Positions 8,856 to 19,684 of a stretch of DNA of 64,000 nucleotides are shown here, piece after piece. Below the pieces are notes generated by a model that made no database searches, was not told the DNA's origin, and saw only the letters and a program-made list of their open reading frames with translations. The stretch lies in contig NZ_JACXYU010000003.1 in the NCBI RefSeq assembly GCF_014779715.1, positions 1-64,000 of the forward strand, given 5' to 3'. Origin of the DNA: Streptomyces chumphonensis (GTDB lineage Bacteria > Actinomycetota > Actinomycetes > Streptomycetales > Streptomycetaceae). Position numbers and translations under genes: made by a program. Position 1 is the stretch's first letter. Each line of letters begins with the position of its first letter.

Positions 8856-8858
8856 CGT
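8853..8858 (+). promoter_or_regulatory. -10 element of a probable leaderless promoter
   Basis: TAGCGT lies 7 nt before the ATG at 8866. This is the classic Streptomyces TAnnnT-N6/7-RTG arrangement that gives leaderless mRNA. The element overlaps the stop codon of the transporter gene. Confidence 0.6.
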
Positions 8859-8865
8859 CGGCGGC

Positions 8866-9135
8866 ATGGAGCGTACGGAGCAGACCGGGGCGGCCCCCGA
8901 GCCCGGGGAGCACGAGCCCGGCGTGTCCGGTGGGCCCGGGGCCGAGCCCGTCGGCCCGCGTCCCCTCGGCGTGGACGTCCGCCCGACCGGCCACGCCGAG
9001 GTGGACGCCGGCCTGACGCGGCTGGCCGACGCCGACCGCCTCGCCGTCGAGGACCACCTGGCCGTGTACGAAGATGTGCACCGTGGTCTGCGCAGCACGC
9101 TGACCGCGCTGGACCAGCACGATCCCGGGAGCTGA
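8866..9135 (+). CDS. Small acidic hypothetical protein
   Basis: 89 aa. The first 35 residues are rich in P, G and E and look disordered. The remainder (from VDVRPTGHAEVDAGLTRLA to LDQHDPGS) forms one or two amphipathic helices. I do not recognise a family, but equivalent small ORFs sit before tlyA in streptomycetes as far as I recall. It ends 7 nt before the tlyA start, so it is likely cotranscribed with tlyA and the NAD kinase. There is no RBS; a -10 box 7 nt upstream suggests a leaderless transcript. Confidence 0.72.
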   Translation: MERTEQTGAAPEPGEHEPGVSGGPGAEPVGPRPLGVDVRPTGHAEVDAGLTRLADADRLAVEDHLAVYEDVHRGLRSTLTALDQHDPGS

Positions 9136-9142
9136 ACCTCAG

Positions 9143-9964
9143 GTGGCCGCAACACGCCCACGCCGCGCCCGACTCGACGCGGAACTGGTACGCCGCAAGC
9201 TGGCGCGCTCGCGCGAGCACGCCGGCCAGCTGATCGCCGCCGGGCGCGTCACCGTGGGCGGCACGACGGCGGCGAAGTCCGCCACCCAGGTCGAGACGGG
9301 CGCGGCCATCGTCGTGCGCGACGACGCCGACGACCCGGACTACGTCTCCCGCGGCGGCCACAAACTGGCCGGGGCGCTCGCCGCGTTCGGCCCGCGCGGG
9401 CTGACCGTCGGCGGCCGGATCGCCCTGGACGCGGGCGCCTCCACCGGCGGGTTCACCGACGTCCTCCTGCGCGCGGGCGCGCGGCGCGTCTACGCCGTGG
9501 ACGTCGGCTACGGCCAGCTGGCCTGGAGCCTGCGCAGCGACGAACGCGTCGTGGTCAAGGACCGCACCAACGTGCGCGAGCTCACGCCCGAGGCGATCGA
9601 CGGCGCGCGCGCCGACCTCGTCGTCGGGGACCTGTCCTTCATCCCGCTGGGCCTGGTGCTCCCCGCCCTCGTCAACTGCTCGGCGCCGGACGCCGACCTC
9701 GTACTGATGGTCAAGCCGCAGTTCGAGGTCGGACGCGAACGCCTCGGCAGCGGCGGCGTCGTGCGCGGCCGGGGGCTGCGGGCCGAGGCGGTGCGCAGCG
9801 TGGCGGCACGGGCGGCGGCCCTCGGGCTCGGCGTGCTCGGCGTCACGGCAAGCCCTCTCCCCGGACCGTCCGGCAATGTCGAATACTTCTTGTGGCTGCG
9901 TGCCGGGGCACCCGACCTCGACCCGGCCGACGTCGACCGAGCCGTGGCGGAGGGGCCCCAGTGA
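9143..9964 (+). CDS. tlyA: TlyA family rRNA methyltransferase
   Basis: 273 aa from GTG. An S4 RNA-binding domain covers residues 8-70 (LVRRKLARSREHAGQLI, then GRVTVGG), followed by a Rossmann methyltransferase domain with SAM motif LDAGASTGGFTDVLL, acidic residue in VYAVDVGYGQL, and catalytic-type K in LMVKPQFEVGRE. In mycobacteria and streptomycetes TlyA makes 2'-O-methylcytidine in 16S and 23S rRNA, which affects capreomycin sensitivity. It is cytoplasmic. Its stop overlaps the NAD kinase start (GTGA), so the two are coupled. Confidence 0.92.
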   Translation: MAATRPRRARLDAELVRRKLARSREHAGQLIAAGRVTVGGTTAAKSATQVETGAAIVVRDDADDPDYVSRGGHKLAGALAAFGPRGLTVGGRIALDAGASTGGFTDVLLRAGARRVYAVDVGYGQLAWSLRSDERVVVKDRTNVRELTPEAIDGARADLVVGDLSFIPLGLVLPALVNCSAPDADLVLMVKPQFEVGRERLGSGGVVRGRGLRAEAVRSVAARAAALGLGVLGVTASPLPGPSGNVEYFLWLRAGAPDLDPADVDRAVAEGPQ

Positions 9965-10896
9965 CGACCGTGACCAGCGACAGCGACCCGGCACCGCAGC
10001 GCACCGTCTTCCTGCTCGCGCACACCGGCCGGCCGGCCGCCGTGCGCAGCGCCGAACTGCTCGTCCAGGGCCTGCTGCGCCACGGCCTCCACGTGCGCGT
10101 GCTCGCGGACGAGGCCCGCGACCTGCCGCTGCCGGAGGCGGTGCGGGCCGTCCACCCCGAGCAGGAGGACGTGCTGTCCGGGTGCGAGCTGATCGTCGTC
10201 CTCGGGGGCGACGGCACGCTGCTGCGCGGCGCCGAGTTCGCCCGCGCCTCCGGGGTGCCCATGCTGGGCGTCAACCTCGGCCGCGTCGGCTTCCTCGCCG
10301 AGGCCGAACGGGACGACCTGGACCGCGTCGTGCAGCGGGTCGTCGCCCGCGACTACGAGGTCGAGGAACGCATGACGATCGACGTCCTCGTGCGCAACGG
10401 CGGCTCCGACGGCGAACCCGTGCACACCGACTGGGCGCTGAACGAGGCGTCCGTGGAGAAGGCCGCCCGGGAACGCATGCTGGAGGTCGTCACCGAGGTC
10501 GACGGCCGCCCCGTCTCCCGCTTCGGCGGGGACGGCGTCGTGTGCGCCACGCCGACCGGCTCCACGGCCTACGCCTTCTCGGCCGGCGGACCGGTGGTGT
10601 GGCCGCAGGTGGAGGCGCTGCTCATGGTGCCGATCAGCGCGCACGCCCTGTTCGCCAAGCCGCTGGTGACCTCCCCGGCGTCGGTGCTCGCCGTCGAGGT
10701 GCAGCCCCAGACGCCCAACGGCGTGCTGTGGTGCGACGGACGCCGCACGGTGGAGCTGCCCGCGGGCGCCCGCGTCGAGGTCCGCCGAGGCGCGGTGCCC
10801 GTCCGGCTCGCCCGTCTCCACCACGCCCTCTTCACGGACCGTCTGGTCGCCAAGTTCGCCCTCCCCGTGGCGGGCTGGCGCGGCGCGCCCCACTGA
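9961..10896 (+). CDS. nadK: NAD kinase
   Basis: 311 aa. Phosphorylates NAD to NADP using ATP or polyphosphate. Diagnostic motifs are VVLGGDGTLLR (GGDG nucleotide-binding motif), NLGRVGFLAE, the NE of the ALNEAS segment, and the glycine-rich CATPTGSTAYAFSAGGP. The GTG at 9961 overlaps the tlyA stop by 4 nt and gives the usual NadK N-terminus; upstream residues in the longer frame are tlyA coding sequence read out of frame. Cytoplasmic homo-oligomer. A hairpin terminator follows directly. Confidence 0.95.
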   Translation: MTTVTSDSDPAPQRTVFLLAHTGRPAAVRSAELLVQGLLRHGLHVRVLADEARDLPLPEAVRAVHPEQEDVLSGCELIVVLGGDGTLLRGAEFARASGVPMLGVNLGRVGFLAEAERDDLDRVVQRVVARDYEVEERMTIDVLVRNGGSDGEPVHTDWALNEASVEKAARERMLEVVTEVDGRPVSRFGGDGVVCATPTGSTAYAFSAGGPVVWPQVEALLMVPISAHALFAKPLVTSPASVLAVEVQPQTPNGVLWCDGRRTVELPAGARVEVRRGAVPVRLARLHHALFTDRLVAKFALPVAGWRGAPH

Positions 10897-10908
10897 CGCC
10901 CCGGGTCC

Positions 10909-10937
10909 GGGCCCGGGAGGCGGGGCCTCCTGGGCCC
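10909..10937. terminator. Hairpin terminator after NAD kinase
   Basis: A 13-bp stem (10909-10921 with 10925-10937) containing one G-U pair and a tight GGG loop, 12 nt after the NAD kinase stop. It separates that operon from recN. Confidence 0.65.
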
Positions 10938-10966
10938 ACCGGAGCCGGCCCCGCCGGGCGAGCGGC

Positions 10967-10972
10967 TATGGT
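10967..10972 (+). promoter_or_regulatory. -10 element in front of recN
   Basis: TATGGT is followed 7 nt later by the GTG at 10980, the spacing expected for a leaderless transcript. This favours the GTG at 10980 over the ATG at 10968, which lies inside the -10 element. No LexA box is visible next to it. Confidence 0.55.
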
Positions 10973-10979
10973 CGTACCC

Positions 10980-12710
10980 GTGTTGGAGGAGATGCGGATT
11001 CAGGCCCTGGGTGTCATCGACGACGCCGCCTTCGAGCTCTCTCCCGGGTTCACCGCGGTGACGGGCGAGACGGGCGCCGGCAAGACCATGGTCGTCACCA
11101 GCCTCGGACTGCTGCTCGGCGGCCGGGCGGACGCGGGGCTCGTCAGGGTGGGCGCGAAGGCCGCCGTCGTCGAGGGCCGCATCGCCGTCCCCGAGGACGC
11201 GCCGGCGGCCCGCCGCGCCGTCGAGGCGGGCGCGGAGCTCGACGAGGGCGCCCTGCTCGTCACCCGCACCGTCTCCGCCGAGGGCCGCTCCCGCGCCCAC
11301 CTGGGCGGCCGCTCCGTCCCCGTCGGCCTGCTCGGCGAGCTGAGCGACGACCTCGTCGCCGTGCACGGCCAGACCGACCAGCAGGGCCTGCTGCGCCCGG
11401 CCCGGCAGCGCCGGGCGCTGGACCGGTTCGCGGGCGAGGCCGTCGCCGCCCCGCTGGAGCGGTGGCGCGAGACCTACCGGCGGTTGCGCGGCGTCGCGGC
11501 CGAGCTGGAGGAGCTGACCACCCGGGCCCGTGAACGGGCCCAGGAGGCGGACCTGCTGCGCTTCGGTCTGGAGGAGGTCGCCGCCACCGAGCCCCGGCCG
11601 GGCGAGGACACCGAGCTGGCCACCGAGGCCGAACGGCTGGGCCACGCCGAGGCGCTGGCCTCGGCCGCCGCCACCGCCCACGGGGCGCTCGCCGGCGACC
11701 CGGCGGACCCGGAGTCCGTCGACGCCGCCGCCCTGGTCTCCGGCGCCCACCGTGCCCTGGACGCCGTCCGCGCCCACGACCCCGCCCTCGCCCACCTCGC
11801 CGACCGGCTCGGCGAGGCGCAGATCGTCCTCGCCGACATCGCCGGTGAACTGGCCGGGTACGCCGACGGCCTGGACGCCGACCCCCTGCGACTCGCCGCC
11901 GTCGAGGAACGCCGCGCCGCCCTCGCCCAGCTCACCCGCAAGTACGGCGAGGACATCACCGCCGTCCTCGCCTGGGCCGAGGAGGGCGCCGCCCGGCTCG
12001 CCGAGCTGGAGGGCGACGACGACCGGATCGACGGTCTCGCCGCCGAACGCGACGCCCTGCGCGCCGAACTGTCCCGGCTCGCCGTCGACCTCACCGAGGC
12101 CCGGCAGGACGCGGCCAAGCGGTTCGCCGACGCCGTCACCGGGGAGCTGGCCGAACTCGCCATGCCCCACGCGCGCGTCTCGTTCGCCCTGCGACGCACG
12201 GACGACCCGGGCGGGCTGGACGTCGACGGGCGTACCGTCGCCTACGGGCCGCACGGCACCGACGAGGTCGAACTGCTGCTCGCCCCGCACCCCGGCGCGC
12301 CCGCGCGGCCCATCGCCAAGGGCGCCTCCGGCGGTGAACTCTCCCGGGTGATGCTCGCCGTCGAGGTGGTCTTCGCGGGCTCGGCACCCGTACCGACCTA
12401 CCTGTTCGACGAGGTCGACGCCGGTGTCGGCGGCAAGGCGGCCGTCGAGGTGGGGCGGCGGCTGGCCCGGCTGGCCCGCACCGCCCAGGTGGTCGTCGTC
12501 ACCCACCTGCCGCAGGTCGCGGCCTTCGCCGACCGCCACCTGGCGGTCCGCAAGACGAGCGAGGGCTCGGTCACCCGCAGCGGCGTCCAGGCGCTCGACG
12601 GCGAGGAGCGCGTCCGGGAGCTCTCCCGGATGCTCGCGGGTCAGGAGGACTCCGAACTCGCCCGCGCCCACGCCGAGGAACTGCTCGACGCCGCCCGCGC
12701 GGACCGCTGA
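10980..12710 (+). CDS. recN: DNA repair protein RecN (SMC-like ATPase)
   Basis: 576 aa. Walker A is TGETGAGKT near residue 30, a long coiled coil follows (about 150-390), then the ABC-type signature KGASGGELSRVMLA and Walker B TYLFDEVDAGVGGKAA, with the D-loop region ending in VVVTHLPQVAAFAD. RecN acts at double-strand breaks before RecA, tethering DNA ends in the cytoplasm. The GTG at 10980 is chosen because of the leaderless-type -10 box; ATG 10968 and ATG 10992 are alternatives. The neighbouring tlyA-nadK-recN order is typical of actinobacteria. Confidence 0.94.
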   Translation: MLEEMRIQALGVIDDAAFELSPGFTAVTGETGAGKTMVVTSLGLLLGGRADAGLVRVGAKAAVVEGRIAVPEDAPAARRAVEAGAELDEGALLVTRTVSAEGRSRAHLGGRSVPVGLLGELSDDLVAVHGQTDQQGLLRPARQRRALDRFAGEAVAAPLERWRETYRRLRGVAAELEELTTRARERAQEADLLRFGLEEVAATEPRPGEDTELATEAERLGHAEALASAAATAHGALAGDPADPESVDAAALVSGAHRALDAVRAHDPALAHLADRLGEAQIVLADIAGELAGYADGLDADPLRLAAVEERRAALAQLTRKYGEDITAVLAWAEEGAARLAELEGDDDRIDGLAAERDALRAELSRLAVDLTEARQDAAKRFADAVTGELAELAMPHARVSFALRRTDDPGGLDVDGRTVAYGPHGTDEVELLLAPHPGAPARPIAKGASGGELSRVMLAVEVVFAGSAPVPTYLFDEVDAGVGGKAAVEVGRRLARLARTAQVVVVTHLPQVAAFADRHLAVRKTSEGSVTRSGVQALDGEERVRELSRMLAGQEDSELARAHAEELLDAARADR

Positions 12711-12717
12711 GGGAGCC

Positions 12718-13920
12718 GTGGACCACGTGCCCAACCCGCCCGCCCCACCCGGGCCCCCGCCCGGAGCCGCCGCCTTCTCCCGGCTGCCGCTGCACACCGT
12801 CCAGGTGTACGCCGGAACGGGGGCGGGGGTCGGCGCGCACGTACGGTCCCTCGCCGCCGGGCTCGCCGCGCGCGGTCTGCGGGTGACGGTGTGCGCGCCG
12901 CCGGGCGCCGAGCGGTGCTTCCGGTTCACGGCGGCCGGAGCGCACGTCGCGCCGCTGCCCGTGCACCAGCGGGCGCGCGCCGTCGCGTTACTCCGCCACA
13001 TCGCCGAGGGGGCCGACCTCGTCCACGCGCACGGGATGTGGGCGGCGCTCGTCGCCGTGCTGGCCCTGCGGGGCCGCAGCCGCGTTCCGCTCGTCGTCAC
13101 CTGGCACCGCCGGGGGCACCCGGAGGGCGTTCAGGCGTCCGTGGCCCGGCTGCTGGAACGCCGCGTCGCCCGGACCGCCCGCGTCGTGCTGGGGGCGACG
13201 CCGGACCTGGTGCGGCGGGCCCGCCGCCGCGGCGCCCGGGACGCGCGGCTCGCCCCCGTCGCGCTGCCCGGCCCGGCCCCGGCGGCCGGCGCGGCCGGTG
13301 CGACCGGTTCCGGCGACGGGGCGGCGCCGGCCGAGGAGTCCGGTCGGGCCAAACTCCGCGCGGACCTGGGCGCCGTCGCACGGCCCCTCGTCCTCGCGGT
13401 GGGGAGGCTCACGCCCGACCAGGGCCACCACACCCTCCTCACCGCCGCCGGGGCCTGGCGGGAGCTCGACCCGCAGCCGCTGGTGGCCGTCGTCGGCGAA
13501 GGGCCCGAACGGGCCGCCCTGCACCGCCGGATCACCGACGAGGGCCTGCCCGTCGTCCTGCTCGGGCGCCGGGACGACACCACGGCCCTGCTGGCCGCCG
13601 CCGACGTCGCCGTCCTCGGTGCCCGGTGGACGGGACGCTCACTGCTCGCCCAGGAGGCGCTGCGCTCGGGTGTGCCGCTGGTCGCCACCCCGGCCGGAAG
13701 CCTTCCCGAACTCGTCGGCGACGCCGCGCTCCTGGTGCCCTACGGCGACGCCCCCGCCCTCGCGGGGGCCGTCGGCGCGCTGCTGGGCGAGCCGGAGCTG
13801 CACGCGCGGCTCGTGCGCGCGGGCCGGGAGCGGGCGGCGCGCCGCCCGACGGAGGACGAGACGGTCGCGCACGTCCTCAGCGTCTACGACGAGGTGGCCG
13901 GCGCCGTCCGCGACGGGTGA
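12718..13920 (+). CDS. GT4-type glycosyltransferase with a TTA codon
   Basis: 400 aa. The N-terminal half is a Rossmann domain that starts with TVQVYAGTGAGVGAHVRSLA and carries VHAHGMW; the C-terminal half has VLAVGRLTPDQGHHTLL and the donor-binding EALRSGVPLVATPAGSLPE, the EX7E pattern of family GT4. It should transfer a sugar from a nucleotide donor to an unknown acceptor in the cytoplasm. Codon 91 (12988-12990, in VALLRH) is TTA, the only one seen in the window, so translation should need the bldA tRNA. GTG 12718 is only 2 nt after GGGAG; GTG 12727 (three codons later) is an equally possible start. Confidence 0.87.
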   Translation: MDHVPNPPAPPGPPPGAAAFSRLPLHTVQVYAGTGAGVGAHVRSLAAGLAARGLRVTVCAPPGAERCFRFTAAGAHVAPLPVHQRARAVALLRHIAEGADLVHAHGMWAALVAVLALRGRSRVPLVVTWHRRGHPEGVQASVARLLERRVARTARVVLGATPDLVRRARRRGARDARLAPVALPGPAPAAGAAGATGSGDGAAPAEESGRAKLRADLGAVARPLVLAVGRLTPDQGHHTLLTAAGAWRELDPQPLVAVVGEGPERAALHRRITDEGLPVVLLGRRDDTTALLAAADVAVLGARWTGRSLLAQEALRSGVPLVATPAGSLPELVGDAALLVPYGDAPALAGAVGALLGEPELHARLVRAGRERAARRPTEDETVAHVLSVYDEVAGAVRDG

Positions 13921-13945
13921 CGACGGCCCCGCACCGGCCCCGGCG

Positions 13946-14992
13946 TCAGGTGGTCGCGCGGACGATCAGTCGGGCCTCGGTGATCACGGACGCGGGCGGG
14001 GCCCCGGAGCCGTCCTCGGCCTCCGCCACCCCGAGGCGCCGCAGCAGCATCCGGGCCATCAGCGAGCCCATCTCCTCGACGTCCTGACGCACCGTCGTGA
14101 GCGCGGGCTCGGGCCACGCGCCCGGCGGCAGGTCGTCGTAGCCCACCACGGCGACGTCCTGCGGGACCCGCCGCCCGGCGGCCCGCAGCGTCCGCAGGGC
14201 GCCGAAGGCCATCAGGTCGCTGCACGCGAAGACCGCGTCCAGGCCGGGGGAGCGGGCCAGCAGCTCCGCCATGGCGCGCTCGCCGCCCTCGGCGGTGTAG
14301 TCACCGCAGGCCACCAGGGCCGGGTCGGCCTCGGTCACGCCCAGCGCGTCCCGGTACCCGGCGAGCCGGTCCTGCGCGCCCGTCATGTCCAGCGGACCGG
14401 TGATCACCGCGACGCGCCGTCGGCCCCGCTCGCGCAGGTGCTCCACGGCCAGCCGCGCGCCGCCCCGGTTGTCGGTGTCGACGTAGCACAGCTGCGGGTC
14501 CTCCTCGGCGCCCTCCCACCCCGGACGGCCGCCGAAGACCGTCGGCAGCCCGGAGGCGGCGGCCATCGACGGCAGCGGGTCCTCGCCGTGCAGCGAGAAC
14601 ATCAGCGCGCCGTCGACGTGACCGCCCGACAGGTACCGGCCGACGCGCCCCTGGTCGGCGCGGCTCTCGGAGAGCAGGAGCAGCAGCTGCGTGTCGTGCC
14701 GGGCCAGCTCCCGGCTGATGCCGCGCAGCTGCCGGGCGAAGAACGGGTCGGAGAACACCCGCGTCTCCGGCTCGGCGATGACGACCGCCACGGCGCCCGT
14801 GCGGCGGGTCACGAGGGACCGGGCGGCCCGGTTCGGCACGTAGCCGAGCGCCGCCACCGAGGCGAGCACGCGCTCGGTGACCTCCGCCCGGACCCCGGCG
14901 GCGCCGTTGACGACCCGGGACACGGTCGCCCGGGACACCCCGGCGTGGGCGGCCACCGCCTCCAGGGTGGGACGGGGTGCGGGTACGGTCAC
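13946..14992 (-). CDS. LacI family transcriptional regulator
   Basis: 348 aa. The N-terminal helix-turn-helix reads LEAVAAHAGVSRATVSRVVN with hinge helix residues GYVPNRAARSL, followed by a periplasmic-binding-like effector domain (VAVVIAEPE, DGALMFSLH, VDTDNRGGARLAVEHL, DAVFACSDLMAFGALR, VVGYDD). The effector is probably a sugar. It lies 33 nt downstream of the GH15 gene on the same strand, so it may be cotranscribed with it and regulate it; that link is inference. No clear operator palindrome was identified in front of either gene. Confidence 0.92.
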   Translation of the reverse strand: MTVPAPRPTLEAVAAHAGVSRATVSRVVNGAAGVRAEVTERVLASVAALGYVPNRAARSLVTRRTGAVAVVIAEPETRVFSDPFFARQLRGISRELARHDTQLLLLLSESRADQGRVGRYLSGGHVDGALMFSLHGEDPLPSMAAASGLPTVFGGRPGWEGAEEDPQLCYVDTDNRGGARLAVEHLRERGRRRVAVITGPLDMTGAQDRLAGYRDALGVTEADPALVACGDYTAEGGERAMAELLARSPGLDAVFACSDLMAFGALRTLRAAGRRVPQDVAVVGYDDLPPGAWPEPALTTVRQDVEEMGSLMARMLLRRLGVAEAEDGSGAPPASVITEARLIVRATT

Positions 14993-15025
14993 GGGTCCGG
15001 GGTCCTTCGCTCGTGCGCCGGGCGG

Positions 15026-16828
15026 TCAGCCGCCGTAGGCGCCGGAGGCCGTCAGCCGCAGGGCGGTGTCGATCAGCGGCACGTGGCTGAAGGCCTGGGG
15101 GAAGTTGCCGACCTGCCGCTTGAGCTTCGGGTCCCACTCCTCCGCCAGCAGCCCGAGGTCGTTGCGCAGGGCGAGCAGCCGCTCGAACAGCTGCCGCGCC
15201 TCGTCGACCCGGCCGATCATCGCCAGGTCGTCCGCCAGCCAGAACGAGCAGGCCAGGAACGCGCCCTCGTCCCCCTCCAGACCGTCCACGCCGGGTGTGG
15301 ACCCGGCCGTCGGGTACCGCATCACGAAGCCGTCCTCGGTGGACAGCTCCCGCTGGATCGCCTCGATGGTGCCGATGACCCGCTTGTCGTCCGGCGGGAG
15401 GAAGCCCATCTGCGGGATGAGGAGCAGCGAGGCGTCCAACTCCCGTGAGCCGTAGGACTGGGTGAAGGTGTTGCGCTCCTTGTCGTAGCCCTTCTCGCAC
15501 ACCGTGCGGTGGATCTCGTCGCGCAGGTCCCGCCAGCGCTCCAGCGGGCCGTCCACCTCACCGGACTCGATGAGCTTGACCGTGCGGTCCACCGCGACCC
15601 ACGCCATGACCTTCGAGTGGACGAAGTGCCGACGCGGCCCCCGGACCTCCCAGATGCCCTCGTCCGGCTCGTCCCAGTGGTCCTCCAGGTACCGGATGAG
15701 CTTGAGCTGGAGCAGGCTGGCGTAGTCGTTGCGGGCCAGGCCGGTCATGTGGGCCAGGTGCAGGGCCTCGGTGACCTCGCCGTAGACGTCGAGCTGGAGC
15801 TGGCCGGCGGCGCCGTTGCCCACGCGGACGGGTGTGGAGCCCTCGTAGCCGGGCAGCCACGTCAGCTCCGTCTCGCCCAGTTCGCGCTCACCGGCGATCC
15901 CGTACATGATCTGCAGGTTCTCCGGGTCGCCCGCCACGGCGCGCAGCAGCCACTCGCGCCAGGCCCGCGCCTCGTCGCGGTAGCCGGTGCGCAGCAGCGA
16001 GGAGAGCGTGATCGCGGCGTCCCGCAGCCAGGTGAAGCGGTAGTCCCAGTTGCGCACGCCGCCGATGTCCTCGGGCAGGGACGTCGTCGGCGCGGCGACG
16101 ATGCCGCCGGTCGGGGCGTACGTCAGCGCCTTGAGGGTGATCAGCGAGCGCACCACGGCCTCGCGGTAGGGGCCGTGGTACGTGCAGTGCTCGACCCAGT
16201 CGCGCCAGAACTCCTCGGTGTTCTCCAGGGCGACCTCCGGCTCCGGGTACGGCGGCGGCTTGAGGTGCGAGGCCTGCCAGCTGATGGTGAAGGCCACCCG
16301 CTCACCGGGTGAGACGGTGAAGTCCGCGTACGTCGTCAGGTCCTTGCCGTACGTCTCGGCGTCGGTGTCCAGCCAGACGGAGTCCGGGCCGGCGACGGCG
16401 ACGGTGCGGTGGTCGACCTTGTGCACCCACGGCACGACCCAGCCGTAGGAGAAGCGCATGCGCAGGGCGGACGTCATCCGGACCCGGCCGCTGACCCCCT
16501 CCACGATGCGCACCAGCTGCGGTGCGCCGTCCCGGGGCGGCATGAAGTCGATGACGCGGACCGTGCCCCGGTCGGTGTCCCACTCCGACTCCAGCACGAG
16601 GGAGTCGCCCCGGTAGCGCCGCCGGGTCGCCGGGCGGGGGGTCTCGTCGCCCAGCGGTGTCGGGCCCAGCCGCCAGAAGCCGTTCTCCTCGGTGCCGAGC
16701 AGGCCGGCGAAGACGGCATGGGAGTCGAACCGGGGGAGGCAGAGCCAGTCGGCTGTGCCATCACGTCCGATCAGGGCGGCGGTCTGCATGTCCCCGATGA
16801 GTGCGTAGTCCTCGATGCGCCCGGCCAC
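15026..16828 (-). CDS. Glycoside hydrolase family 15 protein (glucoamylase/trehalase type)
   Basis: 600 aa. The family's N-terminal beta-sandwich starts IEDYALIGDMQTAALI and DWLCLPRFDS; the (alpha/alpha)6 barrel carries NWDYRFTWLRDAAITL, the substrate-binding segment of GH15, and TWLPGYEGSTPVRVGN and DLGLLAEEWDP with a likely catalytic glutamate. Actinobacterial members include intracellular trehalases and alpha-glucosidases; this one has no signal peptide, so it acts in the cytoplasm. Start: GTG 16828 follows GGAG with 6-nt spacing and gives the family N-terminus; the ATG at 16942 would add 38 unusual residues. The exact substrate (trehalose or a maltooligosaccharide) is undecided. Confidence 0.9.
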   Translation of the reverse strand: MAGRIEDYALIGDMQTAALIGRDGTADWLCLPRFDSHAVFAGLLGTEENGFWRLGPTPLGDETPRPATRRRYRGDSLVLESEWDTDRGTVRVIDFMPPRDGAPQLVRIVEGVSGRVRMTSALRMRFSYGWVVPWVHKVDHRTVAVAGPDSVWLDTDAETYGKDLTTYADFTVSPGERVAFTISWQASHLKPPPYPEPEVALENTEEFWRDWVEHCTYHGPYREAVVRSLITLKALTYAPTGGIVAAPTTSLPEDIGGVRNWDYRFTWLRDAAITLSSLLRTGYRDEARAWREWLLRAVAGDPENLQIMYGIAGERELGETELTWLPGYEGSTPVRVGNGAAGQLQLDVYGEVTEALHLAHMTGLARNDYASLLQLKLIRYLEDHWDEPDEGIWEVRGPRRHFVHSKVMAWVAVDRTVKLIESGEVDGPLERWRDLRDEIHRTVCEKGYDKERNTFTQSYGSRELDASLLLIPQMGFLPPDDKRVIGTIEAIQRELSTEDGFVMRYPTAGSTPGVDGLEGDEGAFLACSFWLADDLAMIGRVDEARQLFERLLALRNDLGLLAEEWDPKLKRQVGNFPQAFSHVPLIDTALRLTASGAYGG

Positions 16829-19553
<2,725 letters not shown>

Positions 19554-19571
19554 CCCGGCGGAGCCGACACG

Positions 19572-19607
19572 CCGGGCGGCGCCCTGTCCCGGACGGGCGC
19601 CGCCCGG
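19572..19607 (+). terminator. Hairpin terminator of the pyrG-NUDIX operon
   Basis: A perfect 13-bp stem (19572-19584 with 19595-19607) and 10-base loop, beginning 19 nt after the NUDIX stop codon. Confidence 0.75.
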
Positions 19608-19627
19608 GGCGGCACCCCTCCGATGCG

Positions 19628-19651
19628 GTGATACGACAGCCTGCCTATCAC
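19628..19651. promoter_or_regulatory. Inverted repeat GTGATA-N12-TATCAC upstream of the STAND gene
   Basis: Perfect 6-bp arms separated by 12 bp, centred about 45 bp before the start of the next gene and overlapping where a -35 element should be. It could be an operator; no cognate regulator is encoded next to it. Confidence 0.4.
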
Positions 19652-19672
19652 GGCATGTGACCGCGCCTGCAC

Positions 19673-19678
19673 TACGCT
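19673..19678 (+). promoter_or_regulatory. -10 element of a probable leaderless promoter
   Basis: TACGCT lies exactly 6 nt before the GTG at 19685, with no Shine-Dalgarno sequence between them. Confidence 0.6.
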
Positions 19679-19684
19679 CGCCGC

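Noticed and set aside
16720..16745. tRNA-like GAGTCGAACC string
   Set aside because: Lies within the GH15 coding frame and no cloverleaf can be formed around it; no tRNA gene was found in the window.
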